64,000 bases of DNA from Anadara kagoshimensis (taxonomy: Eukaryota > Mollusca > Bivalvia > Arcoida > Arcidae): contig CM037869.1 of the NCBI GenBank assembly GCA_021292105.1, positions 27,543,536 through 27,607,535 on the forward strand, written 5' to 3'. Every line of letters starts with the position of its first letter. Position 1 is the first letter of the stretch. A program made the position numbers and the translations under genes. The notes beneath the pieces were generated by a model. It was not told the DNA's origin. It did no database searches and saw only the letters and a program-made list of their open reading frames with translations. This document shows, one piece after another, positions 1 to 11,217 of this stretch.

Positions 1-552
1 AGTAGATGACGAAGCAGGAATAAAGGACTGTGGTGACATAGAAGGAGGGATATCAGCAACAGCTGGAGTTGGAAGTGTTAAATTACTCATGATGGATAAA
101 CGCCTAGGTGGCTCCGGGAACAGTTGTCTTTCTCTTTCAGTCAGTTCGGGAAACCCTAAGTAAATGTCTTCAGGCTCAATCAGGTCTGCATCACTTGGTG
201 CATCCACGAAAACTGGTTGAGCTGGAGCTGGTGACCTGGCAATGGATGGGTGTGGATCACGGACGGCCCCCAAGTAACCACGTTCCCGTCTGTCCTTCTT
301 CTCTTTTTCAACGACTTCGGCCTTCTTTATCAAATATCCTGAGAATTTTACATCTGGATGGTGTCTCTCATGGTGGCGGCTCACCTGGTATGCCTTGCTT
401 AGGGGAGATGCATAGAAACAGCCTTGCTCTTTACAGCAAGCATATTGTGCTGGATGGGCATTCCTTAAGTGTCTTCTAAGGTGGTCGTATGTGCGGCCAT
501 TGTAATTACAATCTAGGTGTGAACAGGGGAAACAATCTGTTGCGTTGTCCAT
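1..552 (-). CDS. C2H2-type zinc-finger protein, 3' part runs off window
   Basis: Reading the minus strand from the ATG at 552 gives 184 codons without a stop up to the window edge, so the C-terminus is missing. The N-terminus holds two finger-like units: C-x4-C-x12-H-x4-H (CSHLDC ... HLRNAH), then CKEQGC followed by RHHERHHP. A lysine/arginine/glutamate-rich stretch and a proline-rich acidic tail follow. On the minus strand a pyrimidine-rich run ending in TTTTAG sits directly before the ATG, so this may be an internal exon with a 3' splice site rather than the true start. It lies about 200 bp downstream of the Gypsy-1 pol end in the same orientation. I do not recognise the protein; a transposon-borne or host origin are both possible. 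Confidence 0.5.
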   Translation of the reverse strand, partial: MDNATDCFPCSHLDCNYNGRTYDHLRRHLRNAHPAQYACCKEQGCFYASPLSKAYQVSRHHERHHPDVKFSGYLIKKAEVVEKEKKDRRERGYLGAVRDPHPSIARSPAPAQPVFVDAPSDADLIEPEDIYLGFPELTERERQLFPEPPRRLSIMSNLTLPTPAVADIPPSMSPQSFIPASSST

Positions 553-759
553 TTTTCTAAAAGTACAAAAAGTAAGAATATTTTGAGTTTTATTGCATAA
601 AATACCAAACTGTGAGCTAGGCATGAAATCAACGAGATGGCTTGACTGGAACTCTGGAAAATATTGTCAGGACCTGTAATGTGACCTTATTATTAGTACA
701 TATATGTATATATAAGACGAAGACTCCAGGAATTCAAACATGGTAATGCTTTATTGGTA
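553..759. other. AT-rich spacer between zinc-finger ORF and Gypsy-1
   Basis: No ORF or repeat is recognised. On the minus strand an AATAAA lies just after the Gypsy-1 pol stop (about 750-756), a plausible polyadenylation signal. No copy of the Gypsy-1 LTR sequence seen at 6949 onward occurs here. Confidence 0.4.
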
Positions 760-3700
760 TTATATAATTTTCTGTTTGCTTTGCAGGTTATAAAGTTCAA
801 AATCCTTCAGCTTTTCAGGAACACGCCTGTTTCTGCTACTGAGTTTGGTCCCACTATCGGTGTCAGTGTCATTATCATCAGTTTGTTTCTTTTGTTTGTC
901 CTTAGGTTCTCTGGCATTTTTGTCCTCACGGGGTTCATCAGCGTCGTTTGTAAAGGTCAACCAGTTATTATAGTGGCCACTGTATGGTTTCAGTCTGTTA
1001 TAATGCATCTATTTTGGTTTTGCATTTGGGGATTTTTGAATTTTATATACCAGATCTGATATGATTCCAATTACGAGGAATGGTCCTTCCCAACGGAACT
1101 GAAGTTTTGGAGTTCTGCCTTTGATTTTTGCAGTATTCCTGAGCCAAACAGCATCACCAATCTTTAATCTTTTCTGATGAATCTTATGATCATATCTTTT
1201 CTTTTGTTTATTGCTTGCCTCTACCATTCTTTCTCTTGCCTTATTGTGGATCTCCCACATACGGTTTAGCATAGTATCAATATAATCTGGTAGGTCATCT
1301 TTAAGCTTTTCAGGGGGTTCCCCGTATATAAGGTCGACTGGGAGTTCAACTTCACGACCCAACATCATCATACTAGGTGTTTGACTCGTACTGTCATGTA
1401 CTGAAGACCGATATGCTAGCATTACAAGGGGTAAATATTCGTCTCAATCACGCTGGTCTAAAGAAACGTATTTGGAGAGCATGTCCTCTATTGTTCGATT
1501 GAATCTTTCCACCATTCCATCACTTTGTGGATGATATGGTGTCGTTCTTGTTTTATCAATATCAAGAATAGTACATAAACTTTGGAATAATGCCGACTCA
1601 AATTGTCGTCCCTGATCAGTGTGTATCTGCCTTGGAATTCCAAAACGGCAAATGAATTCACTTATAAGAATCTGTGCTATTGTTATCACCTCTTGGTTTT
1701 GCATTGGAAATGCTTCTGTCCAGCGTGTAAAGTAATCAGTGATGATAAGGATATATTTGTTATGTCGGGTAGATTCTGGAAGTGGACCAAGGATATCAAT
1801 TGCAATTCTCTCCATAGGTGCACCTACTATATATTGTTTCATGCTACCCTTAAAAGGTGGATAGGCTCGTTTTCTCTTTTGGCACTCTTTGCAATTTTTA
1901 CACCATTCTTCAATTGTTTGGGTGTAACCTAACCAGTAAAAACGTGGTTTCACCCGCTCTGTAGTTCTTACTATTCCTAAATGACCGGATGTGGCATCGC
2001 TATGCAACATTTTTAGAATTTCAGGTTGCATGTTATCAGGCACAAGGTATTGTAGTTTCTGACCATTATCGTCAAACCACTGGCGATATAGTACACCTTC
2101 TTTAATTTGTATTCTGTCCCATTGCGACCAATAGCCTTTAAATTTGCTGCTGTGATGTGATATTTCTTCCCATTTGGGTTTTTCTTTGGAGCTCTCCTTA
2201 AGCTTGAGTAATTCATTCAGGGTAAGATCTGTCGTCTGTGCTTGACGTAATTCTTCTGGGGTTAGCTTTGTCACCCAGTTTTTCAATTCAACTTCATTAA
2301 CTTCCATTTCTTGCTGAGGACTTTCTTTCTGTTTCCGCAAGGCATTTACTTTCATGTTCACAGACGAATCACACATAGCATCTCTCAGCTCTTTTCCCTG
2401 ACAATAATCACATGGAATACATGGTCTTCTGGAAAGGCCATCTGCGTTGCCATGCTGTTTTCCAGCTCGGTGTTCGATTTTGAAATTGTACGTGGAAAGA
2501 ACTTCCAGCCATCTTGCTATCTGGCCTTCTGGATTTTTGAACCGAAGTAACCAACTGAGTGCTCCATGGTCGGTACGAATAAGAAATGATGCACCATATA
2601 GATAATGATGAAAATGCTTCACTGAATCTACGATGGCAAGTAATTCTCTTCTGGTCACACAGTAATTCCTCTCTGGTTTATTTAAACTACGGCTGTAATA
2701 AGAAATAACTCGTTCAGTGCCATCATGTACTTGTGATAATACTGATCCAATAGCAAATCCACTTGCATCTGTATCGAGTATAAATGGTTTAGACATGTCA
2801 GGATATGCTAATATTGGGGATGAGATTAATAAGTTTTTCAGGATATCGAATGCAGTTTGACACTCGTTATCCCAAGAAAATATTCTGTTTTTCTCGGTCA
2901 GTCTATGTAATGGTCTTGCTATATTGGCAAACCCTTTAATAAAACGTCGGTAGTACGAACACAATCCAAGAAAACTTCGAACGTCATGGGCATTTGTAGG
3001 TTTTGGCCACTTTTCAACAGCCTCTATTTTAAGTTTGTCGGTCCCTATGCCATTAGCAGAAACAATATGCCCAAGAAACGTAACTTCCTTCCGAAAAAGG
3101 TGACACTTATTTGGGGCGATTTTTAAACCAGCTTTATGTATCCTCTCTATAACTTCGTCAAGGCGATTGAGATGGCTTTCAAAGTCATTTGCATACACAA
3201 TAATATCATCGATGTATAAAAGGCATGTCTGCCAATGCAGACCAGCTAAAACGCACTCCATTAGTCTCTCAAATGTGGCTGGGGCATTACAAAGACCATA
3301 TGGCATTACTTTGAATTGAAATAGCCCAGAAGAAGTAGTAAATGCTGTTTTCTCTTTGTCTTTTTCATCCATTTCCACCTGCCAATATCCGCTTTTCAAA
3401 TCTAGAGTTGAAAACCATTGTACTCCTCTTAAAGCATCTAGGGAATCATCAATGCGAGGCAATGGATACGAGTCCTTAAAGGTCACATGATTAAGACGCC
3501 TATAATCAATACAGAATCTGATAGAGCCATCTTTCTTGGTGACTAGAACGACAGGAGACGCCCATGGACTATTTGAAGGTTCTATTATACCGTTGTCAAG
3601 CATTGATTTCACTTCGTTTTCGGATACTTCACGCTTAGCAAGAGGAAGTCTTCTAGGTGCCTGTTTTATTGGAATAGCATCACCTGTATTAATAGTGTGC

Positions 3701-4662
3701 TTAACTACATCTGTTTTACCATAGTCTGTTTTAGAGCTAGCAAATGCATTTTGATACTTCTTCAGGATTTTGACTACCTCTTGGTGTTGGACCTCAGTTA
3801 AGTTTTCTTTACATGCTGATGCCAGATCGACTAAGTGTCCTGGTATATCTCCATCTACTACTCTTATCTGATTAATTCTACCAACACATGTTTCACTCGG
3901 CGGTATTATATTGATGTCCTCTATTTTCTCACAAACCCCTACAAAAGTGTTTTCATTTAATAACATAGAATTTTTGTCTGGATTGACTACTCTTAATGGA
4001 AAGCTGCCGCTGCTTGGATTAATTACTGATCTTGCCATCATTACTCCATTCCCTAATAACTTTGATGTCTCTGGCTCAAACAGGGCCTCTGTGTAATGTG
4101 CCAAATCTCTCTCTACCTTCCCAATTACTAAGGCTTCACTGCATGGGGGAATAACTACATTCTCTGCTATTACAATTCTTAAAACTGATGGCATCTGGTT
4201 TTCTTTTTGGCATATTATTTTACGGTCCCCGATGCATAAAATGCTCTCTTTAATATCTAATTGACAACTGTTTGCATATAAGAAGTCATAACCAAGTATG
4301 ACAGGAGTTTCGATATTGGCTAAAATAAACTTGTGTTCAATACAAATACCGTTTATTGCAAATGACAAGTGTGCATAGCCAAAGGTGGATACTACTCCAC
4401 CATCAGCCGCATACAATTCACTCTTACAGTTGCATAATGTCGGTCTATGCTGCTCAGGTATTGCATAATATGTATTTGGGTGTAAAACTGAGACTGTAGC
4501 ACCTGTGTCAATTAAACAATTAAAAGTGTGACAATCAATATTTATTTTAACAAACATTCCATCATTAATGTTATCACATAGTTCAGAAATAATATTGGGC
4601 TTATTGTTCTCAGATTCAGCCGAAGTTTGCCCTACAACCTCAGCTTCAATTAGTTTTCCCGA
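760..4662 (-). pseudogene. pol: Gypsy-1 pol: protease, RT, RNase H, integrase; two in-frame stops
   Basis: One minus-strand frame runs from about 4662 to 760. In order it encodes an aspartic protease (CLIDTGATVS), reverse transcriptase (YIDDIIVY active site, preceded by LDLKSGYWQ and MPYGLCNAP), RNase H (DTDASGFAIG, TDHGALSW), integrase zinc finger (H-H ... CKNCKECQ), integrase core (IDILGPL, HTDQGRQFES, PQSDGMVERFN) and a GPY/F module (RWEGPFLV), ending in HYNRLKPY. The frame is interrupted by TGA at 1444-1446, where the family normally has tryptophan, and TAG at 1009-1011. The frame is unchanged on both sides, so these are substitutions, not indels. The first ATG (4557) lies inside the frame; expression would need a -1 shift from gag. 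As sequenced it is inactive at the integrase C-terminus. Confidence 0.93.
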
Positions 4663-6845
4663 TCACTACTGTCAGTTTGGGTTGAAAATGTGCGGGTAGA
4701 CTGGGACTTGTACTGTTGTCTGTTGTTTCCATTTCGCTGACCATTTCTTGCTTCATCATTTTTCTTCTTCCAACAATCTACAGTCCAGTGACCCTCCTTT
4801 CCACAATAATTACAACTGCCTTTTCTTTGAAGATTACTATTGGGTCTGCTTCCAGATGCTGGACGTCCATTATTCTTGGATTCTAATCTTGCTAGTCTTC
4901 CCATCATATCACCAAGTATAGGTGACATATCTTGGTCACTCTGACTGGCTGCTCTCTCGATCTCATTTACCCTATGTGCTCGAACGTTCTGTCTTTGACC
5001 TCCGTGTCTCCGTCTTGCTGTCTGGAATGCCTCATACTCCAAAGCAACTCTTAATGCTTCATCTACTGTGTTAGGTTTTCCTTGAAAGACTGCCCACTCC
5101 ATGTCACTATCATTAAAGGCATCTACAAAGCAGTCTCTAGCCAACTGCTCACGTACTACCATTGGTGCCAATGGATAGGCAAGTCTTACCAACTTCTTAA
5201 TCTCTTGTGCCAGTTCTGCTAAGGACTCTCCTCTTTTACGAAAACGTGTTTTCAGTTGGGTTCTGTACAGTTCGCTCTGGTTGTTAGGTTCAAAACGAGA
5301 AGTAAGAGCGGACACTAAGTGTTGATAGCTCCTTCTTAAGTCTGGTCTTAAATCACTCAAAACTCCTTGTGCAGTACCTCTTAAACTTGTTGCCAACTCT
5401 AGGGCTTTTGTTGTTTCATCCCATCTATTCATGTCGGCTATTAGCTCAAAATGGACTAAATAGTCTTGGAAACTTGAAGTGCCATTATATTCTGCTGGTT
5501 TTCTGTATTTTGTTGAGTGTGGAGAATTTCTAGTATTATTACTACATGATTTGGTATTTTCGGGATAATTTGGCATTTCATTGGTAACATGATTCGGTTG
5601 ATCTTGAATTTGGCAATTTCTGTCAGGGAACATGTACGTTAGACTATCCGAGTCAACGTTTCTTAAATTTCTTTTGGCTCTAAAATCATCTACATTCTGA
5701 CCATCTAATCTTGAGCTCTGCATGAGTGGAAGAAAATTATAATTATGGGACAGAGTGCGTTCATTGCCTCTTCCCTCATTCAATAAACCATTACTGCCGC
5801 GGCTATTTTCAAAAACATGACCATATGTCATACAGGGAGACTGCCAACATTCGCCACCAACATGCATTGACCTCTGTGTACCCCAGCCCCTAGGGATACT
5901 CTCAGTATTAAACCGCCTTTGACTTTCGTCGGGACCACGACTTTCTTTGGATAACTGCCAATTATCTACCTCGATAGGCCTTTCCCTACTCCGGCGCCTT
6001 GGAGCACTATTCCCAAACGAACCAGCGTTTGAACATCCAGGGTCATTTCTAGCTGTCCTCCATGCCTGGTCATCTGCATGCCGATGCGAAAAATTACCCG
6101 GGCCCTTACGGGTAAAGTCGGATTTCATCCTATCCCAGCGGGTATCATCAGAATCCATCCGTTGAATCTGTCGACTTTCACGACTTCCTGATTCAGGACC
6201 TTCATAACTACTAAAATTGCACAGTCCTTCCCTACATCTTTCCACTCCATGCATTTCATGAGCATTTATTTCATTACAATCACCAACACTGCCTGTATTT
6301 TCAACAGCAGGGGCAAAACGGTCATCTTCATTACAAATTCGCGTATAATTACTTTGTTCCCTATGTAAAACCATGTTTTTGGTATATGGCCTATCTTGAT
6401 CACTTGTTACAGTATTTGCTGTAGGTAAGTTTCGCTCCATTGAACTATTCTTATAACATTCAGATTCCTCGGGTTTCTCTGGATGGGTTGTTTCTTTTGG
6501 GGGGTGACTGCTTCCTAATCCACTATCAAGCACTGGAGCTTCTTTTGTATTTGCTAGTTCAAACTGAACTCTCTTAAAACTACTATCTCCTCGTAAATGT
6601 GAAGAAGTTAGAGTGCTAGCTTCACTGTCAACTGTATAATCTGATCTCCTTTCATCACGGTCGATAACATGGTCTTCTACGTCCACTATGTGTTCCATGG
6701 CTGATCTAGGTACCCTTAGTATTACCTCGCCACTTGGTGATCCGTTAAAGCTACAAATAGATGTGGAGGTGGTGAGTTGTGATCCGTGGGCCGGACTATC
6801 TGTTACTGTTTCTATGTGAACCTCATCTGTATAATTCGATGTCAT
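4650..6845 (-). CDS. gag: Gypsy-1 Gag polyprotein
   Basis: An uninterrupted 731-residue ORF. The N-terminal ~430 residues are polar, serine/asparagine/arginine-rich and low in recognisable folds. Residues about 455-610 match the retrotransposon gag capsid domain (FQDYLVHFELIADMNRW, ALELATSLRG, TRFRKRGESLAELAQ). One zinc knuckle, CNYCGKEGHWTVDC, follows near residue 680 and would bind the genomic RNA. Gag would form the cytoplasmic particle in which the element is reverse transcribed. It ends with TAA at 4650-4652, and pol lies in the -1 frame with only a ~12-nt overlap. The first ATG follows the primer-binding site by about 80 nt, which supports this start. Unlike pol, this ORF has no break. 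Confidence 0.92.
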   Translation of the reverse strand: MTSNYTDEVHIETVTDSPAHGSQLTTSTSICSFNGSPSGEVILRVPRSAMEHIVDVEDHVIDRDERRSDYTVDSEASTLTSSHLRGDSSFKRVQFELANTKEAPVLDSGLGSSHPPKETTHPEKPEESECYKNSSMERNLPTANTVTSDQDRPYTKNMVLHREQSNYTRICNEDDRFAPAVENTGSVGDCNEINAHEMHGVERCREGLCNFSSYEGPESGSRESRQIQRMDSDDTRWDRMKSDFTRKGPGNFSHRHADDQAWRTARNDPGCSNAGSFGNSAPRRRSRERPIEVDNWQLSKESRGPDESQRRFNTESIPRGWGTQRSMHVGGECWQSPCMTYGHVFENSRGSNGLLNEGRGNERTLSHNYNFLPLMQSSRLDGQNVDDFRAKRNLRNVDSDSLTYMFPDRNCQIQDQPNHVTNEMPNYPENTKSCSNNTRNSPHSTKYRKPAEYNGTSSFQDYLVHFELIADMNRWDETTKALELATSLRGTAQGVLSDLRPDLRRSYQHLVSALTSRFEPNNQSELYRTQLKTRFRKRGESLAELAQEIKKLVRLAYPLAPMVVREQLARDCFVDAFNDSDMEWAVFQGKPNTVDEALRVALEYEAFQTARRRHGGQRQNVRAHRVNEIERAASQSDQDMSPILGDMMGRLARLESKNNGRPASGSRPNSNLQRKGSCNYCGKEGHWTVDCWKKKNDEARNGQRNGNNRQQYKSQSTRTFSTQTDSSDREN

Positions 6846-6927
6846 GTTGTGCTTTGGGTTTCTGGCAAATATCAGGATAGCCTTGACTTCTATTTAAAGG
6901 ATAGATTTCCGGTTGCTATGGAAACCT

Positions 6928-6945
6928 ATCCCACCGCTGCCACCA
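6928..6945 (-). promoter_or_regulatory. Gypsy-1 primer-binding site, tRNA-Leu type
   Basis: On the minus strand the 18 bases TGGTGGCAGCGGTGGGAT sit about 80 nt upstream of the gag ATG. They begin with TGG (complement of CCA) and are the exact complement of an animal tRNA-Leu 3' end (..ATCCCACCGCTGCCACCA, recalled from vertebrate tRNA-Leu-AAG). This would prime minus-strand cDNA synthesis. The adjoining LTR-like sequence ends TTACA three bases upstream, as expected at an LTR/primer-site junction. Confidence 0.8.
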
Positions 6946-6948
6946 ATT

Positions 6949-8470
6949 TGTAACCAAGCCGGGTTCGTCTCAGGTCGTACACGTGTCTGACGATCTCACC
7001 TTCACTTTATTTTACTTTACCTGTATGTCAAAATACCCGCTATGCTAGATACCAGACAATACAGATAGACTATTAATTAAATCACAATACTGCTGTGCAC
7101 TTTTATGATGTTGAGACTACAATAAATACGACCATTTATTGCTAGGGTTCGTTGAGCCAATATAGCTTCTATCCTTATAACTCAAATGTCCAAATAATAT
7201 AACCTCGGTCTTACTGTAATAAGCAACCTTTAAAAGATGTCAAGACTACACCGGAAATAGCCGACAACAATCAATAGGTTCGCATATAACCAGTAACAAG
7301 ATTCTAAACTATACTTAGATTATTGTTAAGTGAGTTCACGCTCAAGCGCCTAAGCAGTGTATTCTATACCTATATTGAAACTGGGTTGAAGGAGGTCAAA
7401 CGAAATATTACACACAATCAACGGTAGATTGTGATAATACAGGTTTGTAATTATTTGTGCAAGTAACCAGAATCGAACTCGGGACTGACTGGATGGCTAT
7501 ATCTGCAAGGTAGGCTTTGTGTTTGAAACGGGTAAGCCTAATGGGGTGCCAGGTGGTGTATCGCTACAGCTGGTGTTCACTGGTATTCGAGACTAGGTTA
7601 CTACACAATTTTAATTAACTAGACAAGACCAAACTGAGAAACTGCTAGAAAGGACGACTTCAAGATTGAATAAAATAAAATAACAAATTTATTAACAGTT
7701 CAAGAAATAAATAATACATGTCACTTATTCTCTCTCACGCTTTAACAGCTATACAACCTTGACTAAAATAGAAAAACAATAACAATCTAGATCTTCGTAA
7801 AAGACGGGAACTGTTGCCTCTCCTTTTAACCAAAATAGCTATAATAAAAATGTACAACCTACCTAACCTAGCTCACAGTATAACAAGATTAATAACAACA
7901 AATGTAACTTTAGAATGTCAACATGGTAAAAATAAACTTTAAATAGTCAAAAACACTAAAATCCGGCTAATACTTAACGGCAGAGGGGAAAATGGCTCAG
8001 ACAACTCTTTAATTAAGATATGCGAAATAAACCCAAAAACTAAAGGCTGGTATGTAAGGTCTACTCTAAATGGTAAAACCAGGACAAGCCATTACGTCTA
8101 GTATTAAAAAGCTAGTTACGGCGGTAAACCAGACACTACTGACAAAATGGATAAATAATTATTTCTAAAATAATTATCAATAGGAAACTTTAAGAGTATC
8201 AAAGTATATGCTTTCAGCGTTTAAAGTACTTCTATTTAATAATAAGATGCTAACCTAAGCGAAAAAAATACTGGTTTTGATAGTTCTTAATGATGTTGAC
8301 TGTTCGGCCCACGGATGAGAACTGAACCATTTTCCAACCCCGCGTTCCTTTTATACAGTTCCCGACACCGCCGGTAGGTGTCGAGATAAAAATAGACGGG
8401 TGTCGGTTTCCGTGAGGGAGTCGACCAATGAAATTGCGCGACGTCACTCACGGAAATCAACGAACGTCAA
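6949..8470 (-). repeat. Probable Gypsy-1 5' LTR region; outer end uncertain
   Basis: On the minus strand this sequence ends GGCTTGGTTACA immediately before the primer-binding site, the position of a 5' LTR. The outer boundary cannot be fixed because no second LTR copy is in the window. One candidate is near 7603, giving a TG..CA unit of about 655 bp. Another is near 8470, which would include the TATA box at 8347. An AATAAA on the minus strand near 7131 could be the U3/R signal. No long ORF is supported. Confidence 0.45.
8347..8355 (-). promoter_or_regulatory. TATA box candidate for Gypsy-1 transcription
   Basis: The minus strand reads CTGTATAAAAGGAACGC inside a locally GC-rich patch, a strong TATA-box match. 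It points toward the Gypsy-1 gag gene, so it may be the LTR promoter if the LTR is about 1.5 kb long. It is 1.5 kb from gag, so the link is inference. Confidence 0.4.
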
Positions 8471-9206
8471 AATGACAAGGACGGCAGCCATTTGCATTGC
8501 AACTTAAAAAGTTTCAAAAGTGGGAATATTTAAAAATATAAACAAGCTTATGGGACTATATGTGAAAAACATTATATGTACATGATCCCGAGTATATAGG
8601 GATTTGAGGAACATGCCGCCAGATGACTGAAACAAGGTAAGTATGCAAAAATTGGAATGTAAACACGATGTACATGCTCTAGAATTGTGTATGTTTACAT
8701 AGTAAAAATGCATCAAAAATATACACTTGAAACAGATTACGATAAAATGTGATACCTAGGCATCATTTGTGCCGATAAACATGATATTAGGTGATGATAC
8801 AAGGCACAAAGTGCTATAGAATTGATAAATTACCGAACACACACCTTTCAGGTAGTGTATAAAGATGAAAACTTCCGTGAAAGTCGGCGACTTCAAAGTT
8901 GGTCGAACGGCGTCAATCAGCAAAGTTGTTGACACCTGGTATTAAAACATGGCGGTTTCACATAAAAATAAAGTAAAAAAAACTTGCACAAAATTGTATT
9001 TACAAGTAAACAAAAGAACTACCTGTAATTAATCAACTGATGCACAAAAAAAAATGTAACCTCTTTAAAACATTAAAAATGTTCTCTTGTAACACAGAAT
9101 AGTTATAAAATTACAATAAATAGAAAAATCATTCGACAACTCTTTACACACTTGGTTACAATATTTTATAAACGTAACTTTCAAGTGATTTTTCTATAAA
9201 GAATAT
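8471..9206. other. Intergenic, nothing recognised
   Basis: AT-rich sequence with no supported ORF, repeat or RNA. Short ORFs here have no domain-like composition. Confidence 0.4.
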
Positions 9207-9324
9207 GTGATTTCTCAACTATTAGTAATGCCAAGGTATTCTGGGTTTGCGGCAAGAAATGTCAATGGAGTTATCTCCCACTTCCGGTTTCGTAGTATTA
9301 AAAGTCTTCAAGCGGGTAAATTTA

Positions 9325-9394
9325 AAATGAGTTTATTCAATGAAAACACAACTGTTGAAGACTTATTGGCACCACAAGATGAAAAACTGTCTAT
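9325..9394 (+). pseudogene. 5' coding fragment of a SAP-SWIM protein, cut by insertion
   Basis: An ATG at 9325-9330 opens an acidic peptide beginning MSLFNENTTVEDLL. It is cut after about 22 codons by the CTATAAGCC repeat array. On the far side of the 11-kb element, at about 20535, coding sequence resumes with a SAP-like helix-extension-helix. I infer that both belonged to one exon. The ORF also extends upstream to 9207 without clear coding character. The join is inference: only the left part, the element and the right part are seen. Confidence 0.4.
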
Positions 9395-9550
9395 AAGCCA
9401 GCTTATAGGTGGCTTATAGGGGGCTTATAGAGGGCTATAAGCCATCTATAAGCCGTTTATAGATGACCTATAAGCCATCTATAAGCCGGCTTATAGATGG
9501 CTTATTGGCACTCAAAATATAAGCCATCTATAAACCACCTATAAGCCTTC
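9392..9550 (+). repeat. Left terminal array of CTATAAGCC units
   Basis: At least ten direct and inverted copies of a 10-12-bp unit, (C/T)TATAAGCC(A/G)TC and its complement, separated by 0-4 bp. The array can fold on itself as well as pair with the right terminal array. This resembles the subterminal repeats that bind transposase in several DNA-transposon families. Confidence 0.75.
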
Positions 9551-9936
9551 TGTCAGTAGAAATAAATTTTAAGGATCTTTAATTTGGTTTTAAGATTTTT
9601 AAGGGTGGTTTCAACAAAAAATACAGAAAACAATTTTCAATATATATTATTTTAACTTTAAAATAATATAAATATATTAAAAATAATTATTACTTTCCTA
9701 ACTAATTTCGTGTTTAAAACATATTTATTTTATTGTTATGAATTATTTTATTTCATTAATTTTATTTCTTTTTAATTTAATAATAAAATTATTTAATTGT
9801 AATTAAAAATTTTATTCTATTTATTTTTTATGTTTTTTCTTTTATTTGTTTATCTTTTTATTCATATATTTATTTTATTTGATGTTATTTTTCCTGAAAT
9901 CACATATAATTACTATCACTCTACTTACTCAATTTT
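9551..9936. other. AT-rich spacer, nothing recognised
   Basis: About 85% A+T, long T and A runs, no supported gene. A short ORF at 9830 overlaps the tRNA-like sequence on the opposite strand and is not coding. Confidence 0.4.
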
Positions 9937-10027
9937 GCCCCCAGCGGGGCTTGAACTCGCGATCCTTGGTTCTCCTGACTACAGTCTGATTCTCAATCTA
10001 CATCCTTATCCATTAGGCCACGGAGGA
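9937..10027 (-). repeat. tRNA-Arg-like SINE head or tRNA pseudogene
   Basis: The minus strand reads CCTCCGTGGCCTAATGGATAAGG, matching the D-arm/A-box of tRNA-Arg, and ends with a B-box-like GCGAGTTCAAGCCCC. The anticodon region is too long and its stem does not fold well, and the acceptor stem is mismatched. It is a tRNA-derived repeat, not a working tRNA. Confidence 0.6.
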
Positions 10028-11217
10028 CACGAACTCAAATCACTTATTTTAAATGTTATCAGTACCCAGTTATGTAAGATGTGATCACGTGACTAGCTCT
10101 TAAACTTTCAGATTTTTATAAACTATCAATCATAAATATATCTGATTTTAGTCATTTTTTTACATATTTATTATTATTATTATTGTTATTATTATTATAG
10201 TTTGTCTTTCATTAGAAGAATAATTTTAGGGTTACTGACCCAAGATATCAAAGGAAGACAGGAAGTTAAATCTCACCTGTAATATACTTATGTATCTGGC
10301 TGGCAGAGATAAATTATGAAGATCAATCATCGATCAGATGTTTGGTTAATATATATATTATTTATATATTCAATAATGCTTGAGATCAAAACTGTAAATT
10401 TTATTAAAAATTCTCCATTATAATATAGTTTTTTATTGTAATACCGGTACTTGTTTTCTTTATTGGTGGATAATCTTCAAAAGAAAATATAGAACAAGTT
10501 AAAAGATAGAAATACAAGTTTCAATGTTATTTTGTAATAATCTATCCTTATATCATAGAAAATTAAAAAAAAAACCGAATGACTGACACTGATGTAATGG
10601 TTTGAGATTTCACATGAAATCAGTGTTTCATGAGAGAGAGAAGAAGTGAAGTATTTTTAAACCGCATGAGAGAAAGTTATATAAATGATTTCATTATGTA
10701 ACAAATTATAAAATTCTTAATGAGAGAGAGAGAGAGAGAGAGACTGGGGAGAGAGAGTATTACAAATTAATGTGTTGCTTTATGCCAATAAATACTATAA
10801 TTATATATGTACCTGCGGAAATACCTTATACTGTTTGATATGTTTCTAGAGAACACTTTTTTCAACATACCGAACAACAGGATGTATTTATAACTTAAGT
10901 CTGGCATATTTGAAATCCGATTAATTTGGTTAATTTTCAAGATATTCAGAAATTTGAGGTGTCATTCTGAAGATCTCTCTATGCATATTACATCTATATT
11001 TTTATTTATTTTGTCGATATTTCTTATTGCAACCCGGTACTTGAGCCCACCTTACCCAAAATCCGTGTATAGAAAACGTATATGGTATGACACTTAGTTT
11101 ATGTGATATTTTATTCTATTTTATTTTTTTATAAATATTTGAAAATACGGTATATATTCTATTATCATAAATAAAAATCTTTTTAATCGACGTTATACAT
11201 ATACTGATCGCATAGTC
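10028..11217. other. AT-rich sequence with (GA)n microsatellite
   Basis: No gene is seen. A (GA) run occurs at about 10721-10742, with shorter GA-rich tracts nearby, and poly-A/T runs are frequent. Confidence 0.4.

Noticed and set aside
1603-1932. Plus-strand ORFs within 1-6845
   Set aside because: Antisense shadows of the Gypsy-1 gag and pol frames.
7465-7485. B-box-like GAGTTCGATTC on the minus strand within the Gypsy-1 LTR region
   Set aside because: No A box or tRNA fold around it; likely chance.
9937-10027. Functional tRNA-Arg gene
   Set aside because: A and B boxes are present but acceptor and anticodon stems do not pair and the middle is too long.
9830-10084. 84-codon hydrophobic ORF
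   Set aside because: AT-rich low-complexity start plus the antisense of a tRNA-like repeat.
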